The notes under the pieces were generated by a model, which did no database searches, was not told where the DNA came from, and was given only the letters and a program-made list of their open reading frames with translations. Positions 1 through 10,586 of a stretch of DNA of 64,000 bases are shown in pieces (the first letter of the stretch is position 1; each line of letters begins with the position of its first letter). Both the position numbers and the translations under genes were made by a program. The stretch is from Thiothrix fructosivorans (lineage in GTDB: Bacteria > Pseudomonadota > Gammaproteobacteria > Thiotrichales > Thiotrichaceae): NCBI RefSeq assembly GCF_017349355.1, contig NZ_JAFMPM010000008.1:1-64000 (forward strand), written 5' to 3'.

Positions 1-1509
1 TCGCGCCGTTAGCACCCGTAGCACCAGTGTCGCCTTTCGCGCCGTTAGCACCAGTAGCACCGGTATCGCCTTTCGCGCCGTTAGCACCCGTAGCACCAGT
101 GTCGCCTTTCGCGCCGTTAGCACCGTAGCACCGGTATCGCCTTTCGCGCCGTTAGCACCCGTAGCGCCAGTGTCGCCTTTCGCGCCGTTAGCACCCGTAG
201 CACCGGTATCGCCTTTCGCGCCGTTAGCACCCGTAGCGCCAGTGTCGCCTTTCGCGCCGTTCGCACCCGTAGCGCCAGTGTCGCCTTTCGCGCCGTTAGC
301 ACCCGTAGCGCCAGTGTCGCCTTTCGCGCCGTTAGCACCCGTAGCGCCAGTGTCGCCTTTCGCGCCGTTCGCGCCCGTTGCACCGGTATCGCCTTTCGCG
401 CCGTTCGCGCCCGTTGCACCGGTATCGCCTTTCGCGCCGTTAGCACCAGTAGCGCCAGTGTCGCCTTTCGCGCCGTTCGCGCCCGTTGCACCGGTATCGC
501 CTTTCGCGCCGTTCGCGCCCGTTGCACCGGTATCGCCTTTCGCGCCGTTAGCGCCCGTTGCACCGGTATCGCCTTTCGCGCCGTTAGCACCCGTAGCGCC
601 AGTGTCGCCTTTCGCACCCGTTGCACCGGTATCGCCTTTCGCGCCGTTAGCACCCGTAGCGCCAGTGTCGCCTTTCGCGCCCGTTGCACCGGTATCGCCT
701 TTCGCGCCGTTAGCACCCGTCGCACCGGTATCGCCTTTCGCGCCGTTAGCGCCCGTTGCACCGGTATCGCCTTTCGCGCCGTTAGCGCCCGTTGCACCGG
801 TATCGCCTTTCGCGCCGTTAGCACCCGTAGCGCCAGTGTCGCCTTTCGCGCCGTTAGCACCCGTAGCGCCAGTGTCGCCTTTCGCGCCGTTAGCACCCGT
901 AGCGCCAGTGTCGCCTTTCGCGCCGTTAGCACCCGTCGCACCGGTATCGCCTTTCGCGCCGTTAGCACCCGTAGCGCCAGTGTCGCCTTTCGCGCCCGTT
1001 GCACCGGTATCGCCTTTCGCGCCGTTAGCACCCGTAGCGCCAGTGTCGCCTTTCGCACCAGTAGCACCGGTATCGCCTTTCGCGCCCGTTGCACCGGTAT
1101 CGCCTTTCGCGCCAGTTGCACCGGTATCGCCTTTCGCGCCAGTTGCACCGGTTGCACCAGCAGGTACACATACAGTCACAGTTGTGCTGCCTGGAGCGCA
1201 AGAACCAGTGTTGCCAGTGCCAGTGTTGCCAGTGCCAGTGTTGCCAGTGCCAGTGTTGCCAGTGCCAGTGTTGCCAGTGCCAGTGTTACCTTGTTGACCA
1301 CCCTGTTGCATTTGTTGCAATAGTGCCATGATCATTTGCAGAAGGCTCATCAGCAGTTGCGTGCTGTCGCCACCCATGCCCGGCAAGCCGCTAGACATAC
1401 TGCCCAAACTAGAGCTGGAAGAACCTAACGTTGAACTTGTGTTGCTGCTGCCATAGTTGCCGCTGATAACCGAGTTATTGCCGCTCAGAGGGGAGAGATT
1501 ATTAAGCAT
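1..1509 (-). CDS. Collagen-like Gly-X-Y repeat protein (3' end outside window; one-base frameshift)
   Basis: The minus frame beginning at ATG 1509 has a Shine-Dalgarno AAGGAG just upstream. It encodes an N-terminal region of about 75 residues rich in Ser, Gly, Asn, Met and Gln with no obvious signal peptide, then five copies of a five-residue GNTGT-type unit, a short linker with two cysteines (about 1160-1200), and then more than 370 residues of Gly-X-Y triplets of the [12 protein letters not shown] type. The DNA is built of 36-bp and 27-bp units. Bacterial collagen-like proteins form surface or structural triple helices; that role here is inference. Near 121-124 one unit reads gcaccgtagc where its siblings read gcacccgtagc. 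This missing C throws the frame, and the Gly-X-Y pattern resumes in another minus frame to the left edge. It may be a true frameshift or an assembly error in the repeat. Confidence 0.85.
   Translation of the reverse strand, partial: MLNNLSPLSGNNSVISGNYGSSNTSSTLGSSSSSLGSMSSGLPGMGGDSTQLLMSLLQMIMALLQQMQQGGQQGNTGTGNTGTGNTGTGNTGTGNTGTGNTGSCAPGSTTVTVCVPAGATGATGAKGDTGATGAKGDTGATGAKGDTGATGAKGDTGATGANGAKGDTGATGAKGDTGATGANGAKGDTGATGANGAKGDTGATGANGAKGDTGATGANGAKGDTGATGANGAKGDTGATGANGAKGDTGATGANGAKGDTGATGANGAKGDTGATGAKGDTGATGANGAKGDTGATGAKGDTGATGANGAKGDTGATGANGAKGDTGATGANGAKGDTGATGANGAKGDTGATGANGAKGDTGATGANGAKGDTGATGANGAKGDTGATGANGAKGDTGATGANGAKGDTGATGANGAKGDTGATGANGAKGDTGATGANGAKGDTGATGANGAKGDTGATVLTARKATLVLRVLTARKAIPVLLVLTARKATLVLRVLTAR
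125..1165 (-). repeat. Tandem 36/27-bp repeats encoding collagen triplets
   Basis: Units of 36 bp ([12 protein letters not shown] in protein) alternate with shortened 27-bp units that lack the GAN triplet. They differ at a few synonymous or near-synonymous sites (gcacca/gcgcca, cccgta/cccgtt, agtgtc/ggtatc). The array continues to position 1 beyond the frameshift. Because unit lengths are multiples of three and stops are absent, long open frames also appear in the other minus frame and on the plus strand. Confidence 0.9.
1199..1290 (-). repeat. 15-bp tandem repeat encoding GNTGT units
   Basis: Five near-identical 15-bp units (plus strand core ccagtgttgccagtg) encode a Gly/Asn/Thr spacer between the globular N-terminus and the collagen domain of the minus-strand gene. 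Confidence 0.8.
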
Positions 1510-1875
1510 TTCATGCTCCTTTAGCTTTTTGACTAGTCGTGGCTGAAGTCATTTCAGCCGCTCTTTATTATTCCTGAGTGAACAGCCTGTGTTCGTGGGA
1601 CGTGCAGAACTACCGAAAAATCCATATCAGAAGTGTCTGCATCCTGTTGCACTAGGAATAAATTCGTTCACGCTTTTTTGGGGTTTGTCGTGCCTTGCGT
1701 GATGTTCCGAAGTATGTGTCAAGACTTTTAAAAGGGTCTGCTGGTAGAGGATGAAAGTTGCAAACTCACTTACAAGCGGTTAGGCGTGAGGCGATTGTTG
1801 GGCGTTTACAACGTGGAACGATTCGTCGATGATGTGGTCTTGCTCATTAATCAATAAGACTAGAAGGGTTTGTGC
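1510..1875. other. Divergent intergenic region between the collagen-like gene and ampG
   Basis: No gene is seen. It must hold both divergent promoters. A perfect dyad with 7-bp arms GGCTGAA/TTCAGCC and a 5-base loop lies at 1541-1559, in the presumed leader of the collagen-like mRNA about 30 bases before its start codon. No confident -35/-10 pair could be assigned by eye. Confidence 0.6.
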
Positions 1876-3351
1876 ATGGCTGGTTTACGTTTGTTTGCGG
1901 TGCTATTTCTGGGGTTTGCATCGGGTTTGCCGTTGGCGTTATCGGGGCAGGCAATGCAGGCTTGGCTGACGGTTGATGGTTTGGATATTGCGACCATTGG
2001 TTTTTTGGGGTTGGTGGGAATTCCTTATTCCTTCAAGTTCTTATGGGCGCCGTTGATGGATCGGTTTGATCCGCCTTTTTTAGGTAGACGACGTGGCTGG
2101 TTGGTGATTACTCAATTGTCGCTGGCGGTGATGTTGTATTGGATGGCGCAGTTAAGTCCTAAGGATAATTTGGAATTATTCGCGGTGGTTGCTTTGTTGG
2201 TAGCGTTTATGTCGGCATCGCAAGATATTGTGGTGGATGCGTATCGAACCGATGTGTTGCTAGCCCATGAACGTGGGTTGGGTGGGTCTTTTGCGGTATT
2301 TGGTTATCGTGTTGGCATGATTGTGTCGGGTGGTATTGCGTTGATTTGGGCGCAGGAACAGGGGTGGGGGCAGGTATATCAAGTGATGGCTGGCATTATG
2401 GTGGTGGCAGCAGGCTTGTCATTGGTGTTATTGCCTAAGGTTTCCAGTGAATTGAAGCCGTTAGCCTCTGAGCCGAAGCAGGAATTGCTGGGTTTTACGG
2501 CGATGCTCTTGGGGTTTGCTGGTGGGTGGTTCGCCGCACAGTTTGTGTTGATTGGTTTGGGATTTGACCCCGCTACGCCCAATAAATGGTGGAAACTGGT
2601 GTTTTTGCTGACGCAGGTATTGGTTGCCTTGCCAGCAGGGTATTGGATGGCGCGTAAGGTGGGGTTTGAAACCTTGAACCGTTCCTTGGATAGTTATTTC
2701 TCGCAGACAGGCGCAGTCGCATTTATGTTATTGATTATATTGTATAAATTGGGAGATGCGTTTGCGGGTAGTTTGACGACACCTTTTCTTATTAAGGGGA
2801 TGGGATTTCTGTCAGGAGAGGTGGGTATTGTTATCAAAATTTTTGGCATGTGGCCGACGATTTTAGGGGCATTACTGGCTGGCGTGTTGATGCTGCGCTG
2901 GTCATTGTTTAAGTCACTGCTGGTTTTTGGTGTGTTGCAGTTGTTCTCTAATCTGGGGTTTTGGGTCTTGGCGATGCAGGGACGCGGTGCGTGGGGGAGT
3001 TTTATGTTGCCTGCGTTTGATTGGGTTTTGGTGTCTTCGTCTACGGCGAGTGAGATTGATTTTTTGTTGATGACGGTTATCTCGGTGGAAAATATCACCA
3101 GCGGTATGGGTACGGCAGCGTTCACGGTATTGCTAATGAGTTTGTGCAACCAGCGTTTTACGGCAACCCATTATGCGTTGTTGTCGGCGTTTGCCTCGCT
3201 GGGGCGCATCTACGTTAGTCCACTGTCAGGGGTGTTATCGGAAAGTATTGGCTGGCCTAACTTTTTCTTGTTTTCGATGCTGATGGCCGTGCCGGGGTTG
3301 GTTGCGGTGTGGTGGATGCGCTCGGCGATTCATGGAGTGGCGGGACGCTGA
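1876..3351 (+). CDS. ampG: AmpG-type muropeptide permease (MFS)
   Basis: The 491-residue product is very hydrophobic with about 14 predicted membrane segments. Its N-terminus carries the AmpG-like pattern FASGLPLAL followed by LWAPLMDR, and the length matches E. coli AmpG (491). AmpG imports GlcNAc-anhydroMurNAc peptides released by lytic transglycosylases into the cytoplasm for recycling; MltB and RlpA are encoded about 15 kb downstream. The start at ATG 1876 is preferred over TTG 1870 because AGAAGGG lies 8-9 bases before the ATG. The gene is probably monocistronic. Confidence 0.9.
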   Translation: MAGLRLFAVLFLGFASGLPLALSGQAMQAWLTVDGLDIATIGFLGLVGIPYSFKFLWAPLMDRFDPPFLGRRRGWLVITQLSLAVMLYWMAQLSPKDNLELFAVVALLVAFMSASQDIVVDAYRTDVLLAHERGLGGSFAVFGYRVGMIVSGGIALIWAQEQGWGQVYQVMAGIMVVAAGLSLVLLPKVSSELKPLASEPKQELLGFTAMLLGFAGGWFAAQFVLIGLGFDPATPNKWWKLVFLLTQVLVALPAGYWMARKVGFETLNRSLDSYFSQTGAVAFMLLIILYKLGDAFAGSLTTPFLIKGMGFLSGEVGIVIKIFGMWPTILGALLAGVLMLRWSLFKSLLVFGVLQLFSNLGFWVLAMQGRGAWGSFMLPAFDWVLVSSSTASEIDFLLMTVISVENITSGMGTAAFTVLLMSLCNQRFTATHYALLSAFASLGRIYVSPLSGVLSESIGWPNFFLFSMLMAVPGLVAVWWMRSAIHGVAGR

Positions 3352-3433
3352 TGGGTAGATAAATTGATGCAGAGTATAGCCCCAAAGAGATAGACGGCAT
3401 GATACAATAATGCGCCGATATTTTTACATCAAA

Positions 3434-3460
3434 CCCGCCGCTAGCATGATAACGGGCGGG
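3434..3460. promoter_or_regulatory. Inverted repeat between ampG and icd
   Basis: CCCGCC at 3434 pairs with GGCGGG ending at 3460 around a 15-base loop, about 30 bases before the icd start. No T-tract follows, so it may be a leader structure or a weak terminator for ampG. Confidence 0.4.
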
Positions 3461-3489
3461 CTGATTACCATCAAACGCAGGGAAAAAGA

Positions 3490-5718
3490 ATGACTGTTCA
3501 ACATCCAACGATTATTTATACGCTGACCGATGAAGCCCCTTTGTTGGCAACGTATTCATTATTACCGATTGTGAAGACGTTTACAGCGGCAGCCGATATT
3601 CAAGTGACGCAAAGTGATATTTCAGTGGCAGCGCGTATTCTGGCGGAATTTCCCGATTACCTGACTGAGGCGCAACGTGTGCCGGATAATCTGGCGGAAT
3701 TGGGTCGTCTGACACAGGTATCTGACACTAATATCATTAAGTTACCGAATATCAGTGCCTCGATGCCGCAATTGAAAGCCGCGATCACTGAGCTGCGAGC
3801 CAAGGGTTTTACTGTACCGGAATACCCCGAAAATCCGCAAACCGATGCCGAAAAACAGCTACTGAACCGTTACGCTAAAGTGTTGGGCAGTGCGGTGAAT
3901 CCGGTATTGCGTGAGGGCAATTCCGACCGCCGTGCGCCGCCAGCGGTGAAACGTTACGCACAGAAAAACCCGCATTCGATGGGCAAGTGGAGTCCGGCAT
4001 CGCGTACTCACGTATCGTTTATGCGCCGTGGTGATTTTTATTCCAGTGAAAAATCCATGACAGTTACGCGTGATTGTGATGTACGCATGGAACTGGTGAT
4101 GGCGAATGGTCAAGTCATGCGCTTGAAAGAAAAAACCTCGCTGCTGAAAGATGAAATCATCGACAGCATGTTCATGAGCAAGAAAGCCTTGTGCGCTTTC
4201 TACGAAGAACAATTAGCCGATGCTAAAGAAACCGGCATTATGTTTTCCCTGCATGTGAAAGCAACCATGATGAAGGTGTCGCATCCCATCGTGTTTGGTC
4301 ATGCGGTTAAGGTGTTTTTCAAGGATTTATTTGCCAAGCACGGCGAGCTGTTTGCGCAGTTGGGGGTTAATCCGAACAATGGCATGAGCAGTGTTTACGA
4401 GAAAATTCAGTCATTGCCAGCGGAACAACGTGCGGAAATTGAGGCGGATATTCAGGCGTGTTATGCCAGCCAGCCGGAAATTGCGATGGTCGATTCCGAC
4501 AAGGGCATTACCAATTTGCACGCGCCGAATGATGTGATTGTGGATGCGTCGATGCCTGCGATGATCCGTAACGGCGGCAAAATGTGGGGTGTGGATGGCA
4601 AGCTCAAGGATACCAAAGCGGTGATTCCTGAAAGCACGTTTGCGCGTATTTATCAGGAAATGATCAATTTCTGCAAAACCAATGGTGCATTTGATCCGGC
4701 AACGATGGGTTCTGTGCCTAACGTGGGCTTGATGGCGCAACAGGCGGAAGAATACGGTTCGCACGATAAGACCTTTGAGGTGCCAACGGATGGTGTGGCG
4801 CGGATTGTGGATGATCAAGGCAAGGTGTTGATGGAGCAACACGTCGAAGCGGGTGATATTTGGCGTATGTGCCAAGTGAAAGATGCGCCCGTGCGTGATT
4901 GGGTGAAATTGGCGGTGAATCGGGCACGTCAGTCGAATACACCAGCCGTTTTCTGGCTTGACCCATACCGTCCGCATGAGGCGGAATTGATCAAAAAAGT
5001 GAATTTGTACCTGCAAGACCATGATCTGACGGGCGTGGAAATTCATATCATGTCGCAAATGCGGGCGATGCGTTTCACCTTGGAGCGGATTGTGCGCGGC
5101 ATGGATACGATTTCCGTGACAGGCAATATTTTGCGCGATTACCTGACGGATTTGTTCCCGATCATGGAGTTGGGGACAAGTGCCAAAATGCTGTCGATTG
5201 TGCCATTGATGGCAGGTGGCAGCTTGTTTGAAACGGGTGCGGGCGGTTCTGCACCCAAGCATGTACAGCAGTTGGTGGGGGAAAATCACTTGCGTTGGGA
5301 TTCGTTGGGTGAGTTTTTGGCGTTGGCAGTGTCGTTGGAAGAAGTCGCTATCCAGACGGGGAGTCCGCGTGCCAAGATTTTGGCAACGACCTTGGATTTA
5401 GCAACGGGTAAGTTACTGGATAACCGCAAGTCGCCGTCTGCAAGGACGGGGCAATTGGACACACGCGGTAGCCATTTCTATCTGGCAATGTACTGGGCGG
5501 AAGCGTTAGCAGCGCAAACGGATGACGCAGCATTAGCGGCACAGTTCGCACCGTTGGCAAAAGCCTTGGCAGAGAATGAGCAAGTGATTGTGGCGGAATT
5601 GAATGCCGTGCAAGGTCAAGCGGTGGATTTGGGCGGGTATTATTACGCTGATTCGGCGAAGACGGAGGCGGTAATGCGCCCTAGTGCGACGTTGAATGCG
5701 GTGTTGGCAGCGGTTTAA
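3490..5718 (+). CDS. icd: Isocitrate dehydrogenase (NADP+), monomeric type
   Basis: The 742-residue protein matches the monomeric isocitrate dehydrogenase family in length (about 740) and from its first residues ([10 protein letters not shown], then [10 protein letters not shown]). It decarboxylates isocitrate to 2-oxoglutarate with NADP+ in the TCA cycle and is unrelated in length to the roughly 420-residue dimeric enzyme. The reading frame is continuous. AGGGAAAAAGA directly precedes the ATG. Its 3' end overlaps the last 38 bases of a convergent minus-strand gene. Confidence 0.96.
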   Translation: MTVQHPTIIYTLTDEAPLLATYSLLPIVKTFTAAADIQVTQSDISVAARILAEFPDYLTEAQRVPDNLAELGRLTQVSDTNIIKLPNISASMPQLKAAITELRAKGFTVPEYPENPQTDAEKQLLNRYAKVLGSAVNPVLREGNSDRRAPPAVKRYAQKNPHSMGKWSPASRTHVSFMRRGDFYSSEKSMTVTRDCDVRMELVMANGQVMRLKEKTSLLKDEIIDSMFMSKKALCAFYEEQLADAKETGIMFSLHVKATMMKVSHPIVFGHAVKVFFKDLFAKHGELFAQLGVNPNNGMSSVYEKIQSLPAEQRAEIEADIQACYASQPEIAMVDSDKGITNLHAPNDVIVDASMPAMIRNGGKMWGVDGKLKDTKAVIPESTFARIYQEMINFCKTNGAFDPATMGSVPNVGLMAQQAEEYGSHDKTFEVPTDGVARIVDDQGKVLMEQHVEAGDIWRMCQVKDAPVRDWVKLAVNRARQSNTPAVFWLDPYRPHEAELIKKVNLYLQDHDLTGVEIHIMSQMRAMRFTLERIVRGMDTISVTGNILRDYLTDLFPIMELGTSAKMLSIVPLMAGGSLFETGAGGSAPKHVQQLVGENHLRWDSLGEFLALAVSLEEVAIQTGSPRAKILATTLDLATGKLLDNRKSPSARTGQLDTRGSHFYLAMYWAEALAAQTDDAALAAQFAPLAKALAENEQVIVAELNAVQGQAVDLGGYYYADSAKTEAVMRPSATLNAVLAAV

Positions 5719-6595
5719 GAAAATCCTCCCCCAACCCCTCCTTTTGCAAAGGAGGGGAGCAAGGGAGGCAAAGTGACTCTGCCGTCGCAAGGCTTTCATA
5801 AAATGTCTGCAATAGCTGCACAAAGCGCCGATGCAGGCCGATGTCACCGCATGGCGTTTTGACCGTGGGAATATTCGCACCCTCGTAGGCAATAATGACA
5901 ACTTTATCTTGTAAGGCTGAGGTTGGATGCGTGCCGTCAATAAGTTGATTAAATTCCAGTGATGCGAAGGTAGGCAGCGTTGGTGAGGTGAGCGTCACCC
6001 GATTTAAGGCATCCAGTGGGGCAGTATACTGACCGATGGCAAGGCTTTTGCTGGGGGTAATTATGGCTTTTTGCCCAATAGCCAATTCTGCCGCGCAGAG
6101 TAATAGGGATTTAACCGTTTTGCCTTGATAGGTTTCGACAACTGGAACAGGTGAGTCATCAAAATCAACGAAGCATACGTCATGGGCATGTTCTGCGAAG
6201 GCGGGGAGGGGAATCCAGCCGCTATCGCCCGATATAGCTGTTGAATAATCAGTTTCTGGGAGTGTAAACCGTTTGGGGAGTTCATTGGGATTATGTTCTG
6301 ATGGGTCGATTCTCGCCTGAAGCAGCACGGGGGTGGTGGCTATACTTGTAGCAAGCTGTTGGTCGCTTGTAGCAGTACGTGCTTGATCCAGAAAAAATTT
6401 GATCATGATAGCTTTTGCCCCTGCCTTGCTGGCATTGTCCACAGCTTGTGCAAGCAGTGACCGCTCAAGAGGGATGCGCCCATAACGGGCTTCTGTTGCT
6501 TCATTGATAAACACTACAGCAAAATCTTGTGAAAAATCTTTTGCCATGACGGTGGCGGCAAGACAAAAGAGCAAGAGTGCAAGCAGGGGTTTCAT
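5681..6595 (-). CDS. Secreted CHASE2-like domain protein, stand-alone
   Basis: The 304-residue product begins with a signal peptide (hydrophobic stretch ending near A-M-A-K at 17-20). The mature part resembles CHASE2, an extracytoplasmic sensor domain: a [10 protein letters not shown]-like strand, then R-Y-G-R-x-P near residue 40, and near the end D-K-V-V-I-I-A-Y-E followed by TPCGDIG. CHASE2 normally precedes adenylate cyclase, kinase or GGDEF modules; nothing follows it here, so it may be a solo sensor or binding protein. It starts 6 bases after argA stops, so the two are probably co-transcribed. The last ~25 codons run through a palindromic repeat (5735-5757), suggesting the natural C-terminus was extended by it. 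The assignment is by resemblance only. Confidence 0.6.
   Translation of the reverse strand: MKPLLALLLFCLAATVMAKDFSQDFAVVFINEATEARYGRIPLERSLLAQAVDNASKAGAKAIMIKFFLDQARTATSDQQLATSIATTPVLLQARIDPSEHNPNELPKRFTLPETDYSTAISGDSGWIPLPAFAEHAHDVCFVDFDDSPVPVVETYQGKTVKSLLLCAAELAIGQKAIITPSKSLAIGQYTAPLDALNRVTLTSPTLPTFASLEFNQLIDGTHPTSALQDKVVIIAYEGANIPTVKTPCGDIGLHRRFVQLLQTFYESLATAESLCLPCSPPLQKEGLGEDFLKPLPTPHSTSH
5735..5757. terminator. Perfect palindrome between icd and the CHASE2 gene
   Basis: The arms CCCCTCCTTT and AAAGGAGGGG (10 bp, loop TGC) form a strong hairpin 17 bases after the icd stop. It has no clean T-tract. This kind of CCCTCC/GGAGGG palindrome is often found scattered between bacterial genes. 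Here it is also read through as the C-terminal codons of the minus-strand gene. Confidence 0.6.
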
Positions 6596-6600
6596 CAGTG

Positions 6601-7881
6601 TTACTCCAACGTTTTAAACAATACCTGTGAATTACGCTGGTAGTTGTATAGCGATTTTTTGTTGGCAGGCAGTTCTTCCACGCTGCCTTTTTCAAAGCCA
6701 CGTTCCCGAAACCAATCCGTGGTCTGCGTGGTCAGCACCAGCAGACGGTTTTTACCTTGCGTTTTGGCGAGTTGTGCAACGTGTTTGAGGAGTTTATCGC
6801 CGCGATTGCCACCGCGATCTTGCTGGCTAACGGCGAGGCAGGCGAGTTCGGCGACTTGCGGATCATCGGTATCATACAAAGCAACGCACGCAATCACTTC
6901 GCGGTCGCGGAGGATGATGTGGAAGTTGTCGATTTCCAGTTCGAGTTGTTCGTGGGAACGTTTGATCAAAATGCCGCGTTCTTCCAGCGGGCGGATCAGT
7001 TCCATAATCCCGCTAATGTCTTCAATCGTTGCCACTCGCAAGCGCTCAAATTGTTCGGCAGCAATCATGCTGCCCACGCCGTCGCGGGTATACAGTTCCA
7101 GCAGCAATGCGCCATCAATCTCGGCATCGAGTAGGTGGATGCGTTCCACTTGGTTTTCCGAGGCTTCAAGCACGGCGGGTAGCAGCGGGTTGTAGGGCAA
7201 GCTCGCTTTGGCTTCCTCAAGGGTGAGTTCGTGCGGCAAATTTAGTGGTTGGTGGCTGAGGAAAATCAGTTTGTCGGCTTTAATCGCTTTGGTGGCGGCA
7301 ACCGCGACTTGTTCGTAACGCAAATTGTAGGCTTCGCCCGTTGGTGAATAGCCCATCGGCGAGAGCAGCACGATATTGCCGGAATCAAGTTGTTGCTGCA
7401 TCAGCGTGTGGTTGATTTTGCGCACTTGCCCGCTGTAGCCGTAGTCGATGCCGTCGCAAATACCCAGTGGACGCGCCGTAATGTAATTGCCAGAGACAAT
7501 CCCCAGCCCTTCGTTATTCAGGGACGGTTGATTGAGGGCATGAGTCAGCAAGTTTTCGATGCGGATGCGTAAAAAACCGATGGCTTCCTGCGCGGCTAGC
7601 AACGATACGCTATCGGTAATGCGGATGCCTTTGTGCAAGCGAATCGAGGTATTGGTACGGTGCAGCCGTGCGTCAATTTGTGGGCGTGTGCCGTGCACTA
7701 GCACCAGCCGTGCACCGAGGCTGGAAATAATGGCAAGGTCTTGCACAATTTGCCGAAAGCGTGGCGTGTCAATGACTTCACCCGCAAACGCGATCACGAA
7801 GGTTTTGCCGCGATGGTTGTGGATGTAGGGTGCGGCTTCGCGAAAAAAAGTGACGCTGTGCGGGCTAGGGGCTTGCCTCAT
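6601..7881 (-). CDS. argA: N-acetylglutamate synthase (amino-acid N-acetyltransferase)
   Basis: The 426-residue product has an N-terminal amino-acid-kinase fold (FAGEVID, then LVLVHGTRPQ near residue 60) and a C-terminal GNAT acetyltransferase domain (QDRGGNRGDKLL acetyl-CoA loop near residue 370). This two-domain order and length match proteobacterial ArgA, which makes N-acetylglutamate from acetyl-CoA and glutamate as the first step of arginine synthesis and is arginine-feedback inhibited through the kinase-like domain. It lies 5 bases after diaA and 5 bases before the CHASE2-like gene. Confidence 0.95.
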   Translation of the reverse strand: MRQAPSPHSVTFFREAAPYIHNHRGKTFVIAFAGEVIDTPRFRQIVQDLAIISSLGARLVLVHGTRPQIDARLHRTNTSIRLHKGIRITDSVSLLAAQEAIGFLRIRIENLLTHALNQPSLNNEGLGIVSGNYITARPLGICDGIDYGYSGQVRKINHTLMQQQLDSGNIVLLSPMGYSPTGEAYNLRYEQVAVAATKAIKADKLIFLSHQPLNLPHELTLEEAKASLPYNPLLPAVLEASENQVERIHLLDAEIDGALLLELYTRDGVGSMIAAEQFERLRVATIEDISGIMELIRPLEERGILIKRSHEQLELEIDNFHIILRDREVIACVALYDTDDPQVAELACLAVSQQDRGGNRGDKLLKHVAQLAKTQGKNRLLVLTTQTTDWFRERGFEKGSVEELPANKKSLYNYQRNSQVLFKTLE

Positions 7882-7886
7882 GCGAG

Positions 7887-8842
<956 letters not shown>

Positions 8843-8868
<26 letters not shown>

Positions 8869-10354
8869 CGTTGGCGAAGGTCGCAAACAGCAAGGTACGT
8901 TGGATTTGACGGTTGCCCGCCAAGCGGATATTGCCGGTTTTGCCGTTGACTTGTGTGTTCGGGTTCGTGCCGATACTGGGCAGGTTTTTGGCAATCAGCA
9001 TGGCATCCATGCCTAACGCGAACATGCGTGGGAAGGTGGAATTGTTCAGGCTGCCGTTTTGCAAGCCCTCGATAACCCACGGGATTTCGGTGTACAGAAT
9101 CCCATCCAGATCCGCGTCTTTGCCTGCATCGGTACGCCCAGAGAAGACGTGTGAGGTGGCGTATACCGGCACGTTAGGGGCTTGCGATGCCAATAAGGGC
9201 TGCATTAAACGTGCCTGACTGGGGGAGGCAGCAAGAAATACCATGCTGGCACGTCCTTGTGTGGCAGCAATAGCATTTTGCACATTTTGCAGGTATGCGT
9301 TGGAAGCGGCGTCGGGATATTGCTGAATATTAACGACTTGTCCACCCTTGGCTTGGTAGGCGCTGCGGAATGCCCCCGCAACGCGATCGCCCCAACTGGA
9401 TGCAGGGGCGAGCACAATGGCAGTGCGTAAACCGCGTGCCGTGGTCGCTTCAGCCACTTGCCGCGCTTCGTCTTCCGGCAACAGGCCGAATTGGTAGAGT
9501 GCGCCCGGAATATTGCGGCTATTGGTGAGGTAATTCAGGCTGACCAATGGTTTGGAAAGCAGTTGCGGTTGTGCCAGCAATTGCGCGAGGGATTCTTTGT
9601 CGAGTGGGCCGACGATGACATCTGCGCCATCCGCAACGGCGCGTTGGTATTGCGCAACGGCACCGCCAGCGCTGACATCATACAGTTGCACGGTGGTATC
9701 GCTGGCAATGCTGGTGCGAGCCGTTTCCATGCCACGGTAGATTTCTTGCCCAACACTGCTGAGTGCGCCGGATTGAGGCAGCAAGGCAGCCACGCGGTTC
9801 ACGCTGGTGGGCACTAAGGCTTGCTGGACATTTTGTCCTACTGCTGCACTTTTGCCACCGCCTGCGGCAGCGCGTTGCTGGATGTGTTTCACTTTTTCGC
9901 GCAACGCGGGGGACAAATTATCCAGATTGGTGGGTAAGGTGCGTAACGCGAGTGAGGGATTATTTTGTTGCAGCGCTAACAGGGCGCGGACATAGGCTTG
10001 CCGTGCACGATTTTCACCATCTAATGCGGCGGCGGGGACGCGGGCTAAATAAGTATTGGTGAGCTGTGCATCACCGATGGAGGCAGCGATTTCAGCCGCT
10101 TGCAAAATGACCCGTTCGCGTTGTGGTGTGGGATAGCGGGCGGCAGCGGCAAAGTATGTTTGCGCGGCTTCGCGTTTTTTTCCCTGGTTAAACAAAGCAT
10201 TGGCTTGTTCGACGCTGGCGCTGCCTTGGGTGGCACTGCTGCCCTCTGTACCGGAAACGCCCGTGGTTGGTGAGCACCCTTGCAGGAAAAGGGGAACGAC
10301 TAATAAGGAAAGGGAGCAATATTTCAGGAGGTTTTGGTGAAATCTTGGTTGCAT
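8843..10354 (-). CDS. lpoA: Penicillin-binding protein activator LpoA
   Basis: The 503-residue product starts with a lipoprotein signal peptide (lipobox L-Q-G-C, Cys about 27). It has an N-terminal TPR-like helical part and a C-terminal periplasmic-binding-protein-like domain (RVAALLPQSG, then DVIVGPLDKE). LpoA is an outer-membrane lipoprotein that reaches through the periplasm to stimulate PBP1A. It heads the lpoA-yraN-diaA-argA-CHASE2 minus-strand run. In E. coli rsmI is the divergent neighbour; here hppA lies between them. Confidence 0.92.
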
Positions 10355-10586
10355 GATGTGAATCCTAGTACCTGTTCGTGAGGGGCTGCTTGCCGAAATA
10401 TAGCATTTTTTTTTCGGGATACTGAATGTTTGATGCGGTCAGCGGTATTTTATCGCAGCGCAGCGCAGAAATAATGCCTGATAAACATCAAAAAAGTGAA
10501 TGAAACAGTGCAGTTAGATTGAGAAAACAGGGCTATGCTTGTTGGGGATGTCCTAATGATAACGAATAGCTGATGGAGGTGTTTTA

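Noticed and set aside
1-1165. Possible CRISPR array because of regular short repeats
   Set aside because: The units are contiguous without unique spacers and keep a codon frame encoding collagen triplets.
117-1169. 350-residue minus-strand frame of TARKAIPVQ repeats
   Set aside because: Shifted frame of the same repeats. It begins inside the collagen gene without a ribosome-binding site and ends at a stop created by the frameshift.
170-1297. 375-residue plus-strand open frame of [11 protein letters not shown] repeats
   Set aside because: It is the complement of the collagen repeat. Repeat units without stops keep other frames open; the minus frame with Gly-X-Y triplets has a start, a ribosome-binding site and a sensible N-terminus.
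4411-5289. 292-residue minus-strand open frame, His/Arg-rich
   Set aside because: Antisense of icd; its composition is what codon bias of icd produces on the other strand, and it matches no known protein pattern.
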